In this document: in pieces, positions 38,935 to 49,411 of the stretch
Position numbering within the stretch: position 1 is the first letter of the stretch
How the letters are laid out: the number at the start of each line of letters is the position of its first letter
NCBI GenBank assembly: GCA_963942565.1
Contig: CAWWDR010001137.1
Coordinates: forward strand, 315,501 to 379,500
DNA length: 64,000 nt
Direction: 5' to 3'
From: Maea johnstoni
Lineage: Eukaryota; Annelida; Polychaeta; Spionida; Magelonidae
Translations under genes and position numbers: made by a program
Notes under the pieces: model-generated
What the model was told of the DNA's origin: nothing
Databases searched by the model: none
The model's input: only the letters and a program-made list of their open reading frames with translations

Positions 38935-39822
38935 TCATAGGTGCTTCTTAGGTGCTAAGCTTGTATATCCACCTACCTCAGTTTAGGTTGAGGTGCTTCG
39001 CTCCTATGTCCACCTACCCCCGTTAAGGCCAAGGTGCTTCGCTCGTAGGTCAACCTACCCCAGTTTACTTTCTTACTTACTTACTTACTTACTTTCATAG
39101 GTGCTACTTAGGTGCTAAGCTTGTATATCCACCTACCTCAGTTTAGGTTGAGGTGCTTCGCTCTTATGTCCACCTACCCCTGTTAAGGCCAATGTGCTTC
39201 ACTCGTAGGTCAACCTACCCCAGTTTACTTACTTATTTACTTACTTAGGTGCTACTTAGGTGCTAAGCTCGTATATCCACCTACCCCAGTTAAGGCCTCG
39301 GTGCTAAGCTTGTATATTCACCTACCCCAGTTTAGGCCGAGGTGCTTCGCTCCTATGTCCACCTACCTCAGTTTAGGTTGAGGTGCTTCGCTCCTATGAC
39401 CAACTTCCCCCCTTAAGGCCAAGGTGCTTCGCTCGTAGGTCAACCTACCCCAGTTTGCTTACTTACTTACTTACTTAGGTGCTACTTAGGTGCTAAGCTC
39501 GTATATCCACCTTCCCCAGTTTAGGCTGCGGTGCTAAGCTTGTATATTCACCTACCCCAGTTTAGGCCGAGGTGCTTCGCTCCTATTTCCACCTACCTCA
39601 GTTTAGGCCGAGGTGCTTCGCTCGTATGTCCACCTACCCCCGTTAAGGCCAAGGTGCTTCGCTCGTAGGTCAACCTACCCAAGTTTACTTTCTTACTTAC
39701 TTACTTACTTACTTACTTAATTACTTACTTACTTACTTACTTACTTTCATAGGTGCTACTTAGGTGCTAAGCTTGTATATCCACCTACCTCAGTTTAGGT
39801 TGAGGTGCTTCGCTCGTATGTC
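38472..39822 (+). repeat. Satellite with J-H doublets between duplications
   Basis: D monomers lie at 38598 and 39398. From here to the right end a new arrangement is common: cassette III runs J directly into H with a long tract (for example 39020-39103), then I again, giving repeats of an I-J-H unit of roughly 160-210 bp. Private marks are CTAAGATTG (38736), GTGCTTCTTAGG (38941) and an AATTAC tract break (39719). Confidence 0.78.
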
Positions 39823-39883
39823 CACCTACCCCCGTTAAGGCCAAGGTGCTTCGCTCGTAGGTCAACCTACCCCAGTTTACTTT

Positions 39884-39930
<47 letters not shown>

Positions 39931-40527
39931 TCATAGGTGCTACTTAGGTGCTAAGCTTGTATATCCACCTACCTCAGTTTAGGTTGAGGTGCTTCGCTCC
40001 TATGTCCACCTACCCCCGTTAAGGCCAATGTGCTTCACTCGTAGGTCAACCTACCCCAGTTTACTTCCTTATTTACTTACTTAGGTGCTACTTAGGTGCT
40101 AAGCTCGTATATCCACCTACCCCAGTTAAGGCCTCGGTGCTAAGCTTGTATATTCACCTACCCCAGTTTAGGCCGAGGTGCTTCGCTCCTATGTCCACCT
40201 ACCTCAGTTTAGGTTGAGGTGCTTCGCTCCTATGACCAACTACCCCCCTTAAGGCCAAGGTGCTTCGCTCGTAGGTCAACCTACCCCAGTTTACTTACTT
40301 ACTTACTTACTTAGGTGCTACTGAGGTGCTAAGCTCGTATATCCACCTTCCCCAGTTTAGGCCGCGGTGCTAAGCTTGTATATTCACCTACCCCAGTTTA
40401 GGCAGAGGTACTTCGCTCCTATTTCCACCTACCTCAGTTTAGGCCGAGGTGCTTCGCTCGTATGTCCACCTTCCCCTGTTAAGGCCAAGGTGCTTCGCTC
40501 ATAGGTCAACCTACCCCAGTTTACTTT

Positions 40528-40558
<31 letters not shown>

Positions 40559-40699
40559 TCTTTCATAGGTGCTACTTAGGTGCTAAGCTTGTATATCCAC
40601 CTACCTCAGTTTAGGTTGAGGTGCTTCGCTCGTATGTCCACCTACCCCCGTTAAGGCCAAGGTGCTTCGCTCGTAGGTCAACCTACCCCAGTTTACTTT

Positions 40700-40738
<39 letters not shown>

Positions 40739-40814
40739 TCATAGGTGCTACTTAGGTGCTAAGCTTGTATATCCACCTACCTCAGTTTAGGTTGAGGTGC
40801 TTCGCTCGTATGTC
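39823..40814 (+). repeat. 992-bp tandem pair, unit 1
   Basis: Marks are GCTCGTATG in the J position, a K tract TTACTTCCTTATTTAC (40061), D at 40234 and the linker variant GCTACTGAGG (40317). All recur 992 bp later. The GTGCTACTGAGG linker is also seen at 42777 and 54684, so it spread beyond this pair. Confidence 0.9.
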
Positions 40815-40875
40815 CACCTACCCCCGTTAAGGCCAAGGTGCTTCGCTCGTAGGTCAACCTACCCCAGTTTACTTT

Positions 40876-40922
<47 letters not shown>

Positions 40923-41519
40923 TCATAGGTGCTACTTAGGTGCTAAGCTTGTATATCCACCTACCTCAGTTTAGGTTGAGGTGCTTCGCTCCTATGTCCA
41001 CCTACCCCCGTTAAGGCCAATGTGCTTCACTCGTAGGTCAACCTACCCCAGTTTACTTCCTTATTTACTTACTTAGGTGCTACTTAGGTGCTAAGCTCGT
41101 ATATCCACCTACCCCAGTTAAGGCCTCGGTGCTAAGCTTGTATATTCACCTACCCCAGTTTAGGCCGAGGTGCTTCGCTCCTATGTCCACCTACCTCAGT
41201 TTAGGTTGAGGTGCTTCGCTCCTATGACCAACTACCCCCCTTAAGGCCAAGGTGCTTCGCTCGTAGGTCAACCTACCCCAGTTTACTTACTTACTTACTT
41301 ACTTAGGTGCTACTGAGGTGCTAAGCTCGTATATCCACCTTCCCCAGTTTAGGCCGCGGTGCTAAGCTTGTATATTCACCTACCCCAGTTTAGGCCGAGG
41401 TACTTCGCTCCTATTTCCACCTACCTCAGTTTAGGCCGAGGTGCTTCGCTCGTATGTCCACCTTCCCCTGTTAAGGCCAAGGTGCTTCGCTCATAGGTCA
41501 ACCTACCCCAGTTTACTTT

Positions 41520-41558
<39 letters not shown>

Positions 41559-41699
41559 TCTTTCATAGGTGCTACTTAGGTGCTAAGCTTGTATATCCAC
41601 CTACCTCAGTTTAGGTTGAGGTGCTTCGCTCGTATGTCCACCTACCCCCGTTAAGGCCAAGGTGCTTCGCTCGTAGGTCAACCTACCCCAGTTTACTTT

Positions 41700-41742
<43 letters not shown>

Positions 41743-41806
41743 TCATAGGTGCTACTTAGGTGCTAAGCTTGTATATCCACCTACCTCAGTTTAGGTTGAG
41801 GTGCTT
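40815..41806 (+). repeat. 992-bp tandem pair, unit 2
   Basis: D 41226 and the CTTCCTTATT tract (41053) are exactly 992 bp from unit 1. One base near 40404 (GGCAGAGG in unit 1, GGCCGAGG here) separates the copies. The H tract before 41563 is longer than its partner before 40563, while the H tract of the preceding J-H unit compensates, so the net offset is unchanged. Confidence 0.85.
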
Positions 41807-41906
41807 CGCTCCTATGTCCACCTACCCCTGTTAAGGCCAATGTGCTTCACTCGTAGGTCAACCTACCCCAGTTTACTTACTTATTTACTTACTTAGGTGC
41901 TACTTA

Positions 41907-42136
41907 GGTGCTAAGCTCGTATATCCACCTACCCCAGTTAAGGCCTCGGTGCTAAGCTTGTATATTCACCTACCCCAGTTTAGGCCGAGGTGCTTCGCTC
42001 CTATGTCCACCTACCTCAGTTTAGGTTGAGGTGCTTCGCTCCTATGACCAACTACCCCCCTTAAGGCCAAGGTGCTTCGCTCGTAGGTCAACCTACCCCA
42101 GTTTACTTACTTACTTACTTACTTAGGTGCTACTTA
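41907..42136 (+). repeat. Cassette I exemplar (monomers A-B-C-D-E, 230 bp)
   Basis: A is 41907-41947 (ends GTTAAGGCCTC), B 41948-41988 (carries AAGCTT, ends TTTAGGCCGA), C 41989-42029 (ends TTTAGGTTGA), D 42030-42070 (carries ATGACCAACTA and a six-C run before TTAAGG), E 42071-42105. E is followed by (CTTA)5 at 42106-42125 and the linker 42126-42136. The length of exactly 230 bp matters, because insertions and deletions of 230 bp elsewhere in the window are whole-cassette events. D occurs nowhere else in the HOR. Confidence 0.95.
42083..42096. other. Dyad GTAGGTCAACCTAC (exemplar; present in nearly every E, H and K monomer)
   Basis: Arms GTAGGT and ACCTAC are perfect reverse complements around a 2-bp centre. 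The element sits 8-10 bp before every CTTA tract, and it occurs only in the tract-bearing monomers E, H and K; the other types have TATGTCC, TATATCC or TATGACC there. With about three per HOR the window should hold roughly 250. A frequent variant ATAGGTCAACCTAC (after the GCTCATAGG change) keeps five of six pairs. No protein can be assigned. Confidence 0.85.
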
Positions 42137-42352
42137 GGTGCTAAGCTCGTATATCCACCTTCCCCAGTTTAGGCTGCGGTGCTAAGCTTGTATATTCACC
42201 TACCCCAGTTTAGGCCGAGGTGCTTCGCTCCTATTTCCACCTACCTCAGTTTAGGCCGAGGTGCTTCGCTCGTATGTCCACCTACCCCCGTTAAGGCCAA
42301 GGTGCTTCGCTCGTAGGTCAACCTACCCCAGTTTACTTTCTTACTTACTTAA

Positions 42353-42383
<31 letters not shown>

Positions 42384-42406
42384 TTTACTTTCATAGGTGC
42401 TACTTA
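42137..42406 (+). repeat. Cassette II exemplar (monomers A'-B'-F-G-H with long CTTA tract)
   Basis: A' is 42137-42177 (CACCTTCCCC core, ends GGCTGC here and GGCCGC in most copies), B' 42178-42218, F 42219-42259 (CTCCTATTTCC), G 42260-42300 (GCTCGTATGTCC), H 42301-42335, tract 42336-42395, linker 42396-42406. F begins GGTACTTCG in one sub-family and GGTGCTTCG in the other. Where G ends CCCCTGTTAAGG the tract usually ends CTTTCTTTCATA; where G ends CCCCCGTTAAGG it usually ends CTTTCATA. Cassette II therefore exists in at least two linked haplotypes. Confidence 0.92.
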
Positions 42407-42554
42407 GGTGCTAAGCTTGTATATCCACCTACCTCAGTTTAGGTTGAGGTGCTTCGCTCCTATGTCCACCTACCCCCGTTAAGGCCAATGTGCTTCACTC
42501 GTAGGTCAACCTACCCCAGTTTACTTACTTATTTACTTACTTAGGTGCTACTTA
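42407..42554 (+). repeat. Cassette III exemplar (monomers I-J-K, 148 bp)
   Basis: I is 42407-42447 (AAGCTTGTATATCC head, TTTAGGTTGA tail), J 42448-42488 (CCCCCGTTAAGGCCAA tail), K 42489-42523 (starts TGTGCTTCACTCG). Then come a 20-bp tract 42524-42543 containing one TTATTTAC interruption, and the linker 42544-42554. K is the only monomer type starting TG instead of GG and the only one with CTTCACTCG. Its tract is 20 bp in nearly all copies. Confidence 0.93.
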
Positions 42555-43151
42555 GGTGCTAAGCTCGTATATCCACCTACCCCAGTTAAGGCCTCGGTGC
42601 TAAGCTTGTATATTCACCTACCCCAGTTTAGGCCGAGGTGCTTCGCTCCTATGTCCACCTACCTCAGTTTAGGTTGAGGTGCTTCGCTCCTATGACCAAC
42701 TACCCCCCTTAAGGCCAAGGTGCTTCGCTCGTAGGTCAACCTACCCCAGTTTACTTACTTACTTACTTACTTAGGTGCTACTGAGGTGCTAAGCTCGTAT
42801 ATCCACCTTTCCCAGTTTAGGCTTCGGTGCTAAGCTTGTATATTCACCTACCCCAGTTTAGGCCGAGGTACTTCGCTCCTATTTCCACATACCTCAGTTT
42901 AGGCCGAGGTGCTTCGCTCGTATGTCCACCTTCCCCTGTTAATGCCAAGGTGCTTCGCTCATAGGTCAACCTACCCCAGTTTACTTTCTTACTTACTTAC
43001 TTACTTACTTTCTTTCATAGGTGCTACTTAGGTGCTAAGCTTGTATATCCACCTACCTCAGTTTAGGTTGAGGTGCTTCGCTCGTATGTCCACCTACCCC
43101 CGTTAAGGCCAAGGTGCTTCGCTCGTAGGTCAACCTACCCCAGTTTCATTT

Positions 43152-43206
<55 letters not shown>

Positions 43207-43573
43207 TCATAGGTGCTACTTAGGTGCTAAGCTTGTATATCCACCTACCTCAGTTTAGGTTGAGGTGCTTCGCTCCTATGTCCACCTACCCCCGTTAAGG
43301 CCAATGTGCTTCACTCGTAGGTCAACCTACCCCAGTTTACTTACTTATTTACTTACTTAGGTGCTACTTAGGTGCTAAGCTCGTATATCCACCTACCCCA
43401 GTTAAGGCCTCGGTGCTAAGCTTGTATATTCACCTACCCCAGTTTAGGCCGAGGTGCTTCGCTCTTATGTCCACCTACCTCAGTTTAGGTTGAGGTGCTT
43501 CGCTCCTATGACCAACTACCCCCCTTAAGGCCAAGGTGCTTCGCTCGTAGGTCAACCTACCCCAGTTTACTTT

Positions 43574-43620
<47 letters not shown>

Positions 43621-43780
43621 TCATAGGTGCTACTTAGGTGCTAAGCTTGTATATCCACCTACCTCAGTTTAGGTTGAGGTGCTTCGCTCCTATGTCCACC
43701 TACCCCCGTTAAGGCCATGGTGCTTCGCTCGTAGGTCAACCTACCCCAGTTTACTTTCTTACTTACTTACTTACTTACTT

Positions 43781-45116
43781 TCATAGGTGCTACTTAGGTG
43801 CTAAGCTTGTATATCCACCTACCTCAGTTTAGGTTGAGGTGCTTCGCTCCTATGTACACCTACCCCCGTTAGGGCCAATGTGCTTCACTCGTAGGTCAAC
43901 CTACCCCAGTTTACTTACTTATTTACTTACTTAGGTGCTACTTAGGTGCTAAGCTCGTATATCCACCTACCCCAGTTTAGGCCGAGGTGCTTCGCTCCTA
44001 TGTCCACCTACCTCAGTTTAGGTTGAGGTGCTTCGCTCCTATGACCAACTACCCCCCTTAAGGCCAAGGTGCTACGCTCGTAGGTCAACCTACCCCAGTT
44101 TACTTACTTACTTACTTACTTAGGTGCTACTTAGGTGCTAAGCTCGTATATCCACCTTCCCCAGTTTAGGCCGCGGTGCTAAGCTTGTATATTCACCTAC
44201 CCCAGTTTAGGCTGAGGTACTTCGCTCCTATTTCCACCTACCTCAGTTTAGGCCGAGGTGCTTCGCTCGTATGTCCACCTACCCCTGTTAAGGCCAAGGT
44301 GCTTCGCTCGTAGGTCAACCTACCCCAGTTTACTTTCTTACTTACTTACTTACTTACTTTCATAGGTGCTACTTAGGTGCTAAGCTTGTATATCCACCTA
44401 CCTCAGTTTAGGTTGAGGTGCTTCGCTCCTATGTCCACCTACCCCCGTTAAGGCCAAGGTGCTTCGCTCGTAGGTCAACCTACCCCAGTTTACTTTCTTA
44501 CTTACTTACTTACTTACTTTCATAGGTGCTACTTAGGTGCTAAGCTTGTATATCCACCTACCTCAGTTTAGGTTGAGGTGCTTCGCTCCTATGTCCACCT
44601 ACCCCCGTTAAGGCAAATGTGCTTCACTCGTAGGTCAACCTACCCCAGTTTACTTACTTATTTACTTACTTAGGTGCTACTTAGGTGCTAAGCTCGTATA
44701 TCCACCTACCCCAGTTAAGGCCTCGGTGCTAAGCTTGTATATTCACCTACCCCAGTTTAGGCCGAGGTGATTCGCTCCTATGTCCACCTACCTCAGTTTA
44801 GGTTGAGGTGCTTCGCTCCTATGACCAACTACCCCCCTTAAGGCCAAGGTGCTTCGCTCGTAGGTCAACCTACCCCAGTTTACTTACTTACTTACTTACT
44901 TAGGTGCTACTTAGGTGCTAAGCTCGTATATCCACCTTCCCCAGTTTAGGCCGCGGTGCTAAGCTTGTATATTCACCTACCCCAGTTTAGGCCGAGGTAC
45001 TTCGCTCCTATTTCCACCTACCTCAGTTTAGGCCGAGGTGCTTCCCTCGTATGTCCACCTTCCCCTGTTAAGGCCAAGGTGCTTCGCTCATAGGTCAACC
45101 TACCCCAGTTTACTTT

Positions 45117-45151
<35 letters not shown>

Positions 45152-45312
45152 TCTTTCATAGGTGCTACTTAGGTGCTAAGCTTGTATATCCACCTACCTC
45201 AGTTTAGGTTGAGGTGCTTCGCTCTTATGTCCACCTACCCCTGTTAAGGCCAATGTGCTTCACTCGTAGGTCAACCTACCCCAGTTTACTTTCTTACTTA
45301 CTTACTTACTTA

Positions 45313-45351
<39 letters not shown>

Positions 45352-45535
45352 TCATAGGTGCTACTTAGGTGCTAAGCTTGTATATCCACCTACCTCAGTT
45401 TACGTTGAGGTGCTTCGCTCTTATGTCCACCTACCCCTGTTAAGGCCAATGTGCTTCGCTCGTAGGTCAACCTACCCCAGTTTACTTTCTTACTTACTTA
45501 CTTACTTATTTACTTCCTTACTTACTTACTTACTT
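43781..45535 (+). repeat. 1755-bp tandem pair, unit 1
   Basis: The unit has a short cassette I (43945-44133), AAGGCAAATG (44610), D 44823, GCTCTTATG J monomers running into H tracts with TATTTAC breaks (45313, 45505) and a CTTCCTTAC break (45510). Each recurs 1755-1757 bp later. Private bases are ATGTACACC (43854) and GTTAGGGCC (43869). Confidence 0.9.
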
Positions 45536-46871
45536 TCATAGGTGCTACTTAGGTGCTAAGCTTGTATATCCACCTACCTCAGTTTAGGTTGAGGTGCTTC
45601 GCTCCTATGTCCACCTACCCCCGTTAAGGCCAATGTGCTTCACTTGTAGGTCAACCTACCCCAGTTTACTTACTTATTTACTTACTTAGGTGCTACTTAG
45701 GTGCTAAGCTCATATATCCACCTACCCCAGTTTAGGCCGAGGTGCTTCACTCCTATGTCCACCTACCTCAGTTTAGGTTGAGGTGCTTCGCTCCTATGAC
45801 CAACTACCCCCCTTAAGGCCAAGGTGCTACGCTCGTAGGTCAACCTACCCCAGTTTACTTACTTACTTACTTACTTAGGTGCTACTTAGGTGCTAAGCTC
45901 GTATATCCACCTTCCCCAGTTTAGGCCGCGGTGCTAAGCTTGTATATTCACCTACCCCAGTTTAGGCTGAGGTACTTCGCTCCTATTTCCACCTACCTCA
46001 GTTTAGGCCGAGGTGCTTCGCTCGTATGTCCACCTACCCCTGTTAAGGCCAAGGTGCTTCGCTCGTAGGTCAACCTACCCCAGTTTACTTTCTTACTTAC
46101 TTACTTACTTACTTTCATAGGTGCTACTTAGGTGCTAAGCTTGTATATCCACCTACCTCAGTTTAGGTTGAGGTGCTTCGCTCCTATGTCCACCTACCCC
46201 CGTTAAGGCCAAGGTGCTTCGCTCGTAGGTCAACCTACCCCAGTTTACTTTCTTACTTACTTACTTACTTACTTTCATAGGTGCTACTTAGGTGCTAAGC
46301 TTGTATATCCACCTACCTCAGTTTAGGTTGAGGTGCTTCGCTCCTATGTCCACCTACCCCCGTTAAGGCAAATGTGCTTCACTCGTAGGTCAACCTACCC
46401 CAGTTTACTTACTTATTTACTTACTTAGGTGCTACTTAGGTGCTAAGCTCGTATATCCACCTACCCCAGTTAAGGCCTCGGTGCTAAGCTTGTATATTCA
46501 CCTACCCCAGTTTAGGCCGAGGTGCTTCGCTCCTATGTCCACCTACCTCAGTTTAGGTTGAGGTGCTTCGCTCCTATGACCAACTACCCCCCTTAAGGCC
46601 AAGGTGCTTCGCTCGTAGGTCAACCTACCCCAGTTTACTTACTTACTTACTTACTTAGGTGCTACTTAGGTGCTAAGCTCGTATATCCACCTTCCCCAGT
46701 TTAGGCCGCGGTGCTAAGCTTGTATATTCACCTACCCCAGTTTAGGCCGAGGTACTTCGCTCCTATTTCCACCTACCTCAGTTTAGGCCGAGGTGCTTCG
46801 CTCGTATGTCCACCTTCCCCTGTTAAGGCCAAGGTGCTTCGCTCATAGGTCAACCTACCCCAGTTTACTTT

Positions 46872-46906
<35 letters not shown>

Positions 46907-47067
46907 TCTTTCATAGGTGCTACTTAGGTGCTAAGCTTGTATATCCACCTACCTCAGTTTAGGTTGAGGTGCTTCGCTCTTATGTCCACCTACCCCTGTT
47001 AAGGCCAATGTGCTTCACTCGTAGGTCAACCTACCCCAGTTTACTTTCTTACTTACTTACTTACTTA

Positions 47068-47106
<39 letters not shown>

Positions 47107-47290
47107 TCATAGGTGCTACTTAGGTGCTAAGCTTGTATATCCACCTACCTCAGTTTAGGTTGAGGTGCTTCGCTCTTATGTCCACCTACCCCTGTTAAGG
47201 CCAATGTGCTTCGCTCGTAGGTCAACCTACCCCAGTTTACTTTCTTACTTACTTACTTACTTATTTACTTCCTTACTAACTTACTTACTT
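45536..47290 (+). repeat. 1755-bp tandem pair, unit 2
   Basis: D monomers 45798 and 46578 are 1755 bp from 44043 and 44823. The short cassette I is 45700-45888. Private bases are CACTTGTAGG (45642), CTCATATATCC (45710) and TTCACTCC (45748). The offset is stable although four long tracts lie inside, so the pair is young. Confidence 0.9.
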
Positions 47291-47652
47291 TCATAGGTGC
47301 TACTTAGGTGCTAAGCTTGTATATCCACCTACCTCAGTTTAGGTTGAGGTGCTTCGCTCCTATGTCCACCTACCCCCGTTAAGGCCAATGTGCTTCACTC
47401 GTAGGTCAACCTACCCCAGTTTACTTACTTATTTACTTACTTAGGTGCTACTTAGGTGCTAAGCTCGTATATCCACCTACCCCAGTTAAGGCCTCGGTGC
47501 TAAGTTTGTATATTCACCTACCCCAGTTTAGGCCGAGGTGCTTCGCTCCTATGTCCACCTACCTCAGTTTAGGTTGAGGTGCTTCGCTCCTATGACCAAC
47601 TACCCCCCTTAAGGCCAAGGTGCTTCGCTCGTAGGTCAACCTACCCCAGTTC

Positions 47653-47685
<33 letters not shown>

Positions 47686-47899
47686 GGTGCTACTTAGGTG
47701 CTAAGCTCGTATATCCACCTTCCCCAGTTTAGGCCGCGGTGCTAAGCTTGTATATTCACCTACCCCAGTTTAGGCCGAGGTACTTCGCTCCTATTTCCAC
47801 CTACCTCAGTTTAGGCCGAGGTGCTTCGCTCGTATGTCCACCTTCCCCTGTTAAGGCCAAGGTACTTCGCTCATAGGTCAACCTACCCCAGTTTACTTT

Positions 47900-47942
<43 letters not shown>

Positions 47943-48609
47943 TCTTTCATAGGTGCTACTTAGGTGCTAAGCTTGTATATCCACCTACCTCAGTTTAGGT
48001 TGAGGTGCTTCGCTCTTATGTCCACCTACCCCTGTTAAGGCCAATGTGCTTCACTCGTAGGTCAACCTACCCCAGTTTACTTACTTATTTACTTACTTAG
48101 GTGCTACTTAGGTGCTAAGCTCGTATATCCACCTACCCCAGTTAAGGCCTCGGTGCTAAGCTTGTATATTCACCTACCCCAGTTTAGGCCGAGGTGCTTC
48201 GCTCCTATGTCCACCTACCTCAGTTTAGGTTGAGGTGCTTCGCTCCTATGACCAACTACCCCCCTTAAGGCCAAGGTGCTTCGCTCGTAGGTCAACCTAC
48301 CCCAGTTTACTTACTTACTTACTTACTTAGGTGCTACTTAGGTGCTAAGCTCGTATATCCACCTACCCCAGTTTACTTACTTATTTACTTACTTAGGTGC
48401 TACTTAGGTGCTAAGCTCGTATATCCACCTACCCCAGTTAAGGCCTCGGTGCTAAGATTGTATATTCACCTACCTCAGTTTAGGCCTAGGTGCTTCGCTC
48501 CTATTTCCACCTACCTCAGTTTAGGCCGAGGTGATTCGCTCGTATGTCCACCTACCCCCGTTAAGGCCAAGGTGCTTCGCTCGTAGGTCAACCTACCCCA
48601 GTTTACTTT

Positions 48610-48644
<35 letters not shown>

Positions 48645-48968
48645 TCATAGGTGCTACTTAGGTGCTAAGCTTGTATATCCACCTACCTCAGTTTAGGTTG
48701 AGGTGCTTCGCTCCTATGTCCACCTACCCCCGTTAAGGCCAAGGTGCTTCGCTCGTAGGTCAACCTACCCCAGTTTACTTTCTTACTTACTTACTTACTT
48801 ACTTTCATAGGTGCTACTTAGGTGCTAAGCTTGTATATCCACCTACCTCAGTTTAGGTTGAGGTGCTTCGCTCCTATGTCCACCTACCCCCGTTAAGGCC
48901 AATGTGCTTCACTCGTAGGTCAACCTACCCCAGTTTACTTACTTATTTACTTACTTAGGTGCTACTTA
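47291..48968 (+). repeat. HORs with an expanded E tract and an A/K hybrid
   Basis: D monomers lie at 47594 and 48250. The E tract after the first is eight CTTA units (47654-47685) instead of five and starts GTTCAC. The second HOR contains the A/K hybrid monomer (48341-48375). It then follows the order A-B-F-G-H, a cassette I start joined to a cassette II end, with the marks CTAAGATTG and GGCCTAGG. Confidence 0.8.
48341..48375 (+). repeat. Hybrid monomer A/K
   Basis: The head is A (GGTGCTAAGCTCGTATATCC) and the tail is K (CCCCAGTTTA), running into the K-type 20-bp tract with TTATTTAC (48376-48395) and a linker (48396-48406). The result is an isolated 66-bp mini-cassette between two linkers. 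The switch lies in the ACCTACCCCAGTT stretch common to both parents. Confidence 0.88.
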
Positions 48969-49360
48969 GGTGCTAAGCTCGTATAACCACCTACCCCAGT
49001 TTAGGCCGAGGTGCTTCGCTCCTATGTCCACCTACCTCAGTTTAGGTTGAGGTGCTTCGCTCCTATGACCAACTACCCCCCTTAAGGCCAAGGTGCTACG
49101 CTCGTAGGTCGACCTACCCCAGTTTACTTACTTACTTACTTACTTAGGTGCTACTTAGGTGCTAAGCTCGTATATCCACCTTCCCCAGTTTAGGCCGCGG
49201 TGCTAAGCTTGTATATTCACCTACCCCAGTTTAGGCCGAGGTACTTCGCTCCTATTTCCACCTACCTCAGTTTAGGCCGAGGTGCTTCGCTCGTATGTCC
49301 ACCTACCCCTGTTAAGGCCAAGGTGCTTCGCTCGTAGGTCAACCTACCCCAGTTTACTTT

Positions 49361-49411
<51 letters not shown>

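Larger units (their letters stand above)
41907..42554 (+). repeat. Exemplar of the full higher-order repeat (cassettes I-II-III, 648 bp)
   Basis: This copy shows the full order with few variants. Cassette I (230 bp) is A-B-C-D-E plus tract and linker. Cassette II (270 bp here) is A'-B'-F-G-H plus a long tract and linker. Cassette III (148 bp) is I-J-K plus tract and linker. That makes 13 monomers, three of them truncated to 35 bp. The next A monomer starts at 42555, so the repeat closes exactly. Most HORs in the window keep this order. Length differences come mainly from the H tract, from loss or gain of whole cassettes, and from hybrid monomers. Confidence 0.93.
41807..43780 (+). repeat. Regular HORs, including the exemplar copy
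   Basis: D monomers lie at 42046, 42694 and 43510. At about 43551 the E monomer of the last cassette I runs into an H-type tract (CTTTCTTAC... CTTTCATA) and then monomer I, so cassette II is skipped. A tract start CATTTCTTAC (43147) and the monomer tail GCTTCGG (42822) are private. Nothing non-satellite is seen. Confidence 0.8.

Noticed and set aside
41948-42029. Regulatory promoter elements such as TATA-like TATATCC and TATATTC words
   Set aside because: They are fixed positions of the A, B and I monomers, repeated several hundred times without other core-promoter context.
42083-42096. CENP-B box
   Set aside because: No stretch fits the CENP-B core (TTCG, four bases, then A, two bases, CGGG). 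CTTCGCTCG gives TTCG but lacks the downstream CGGG.
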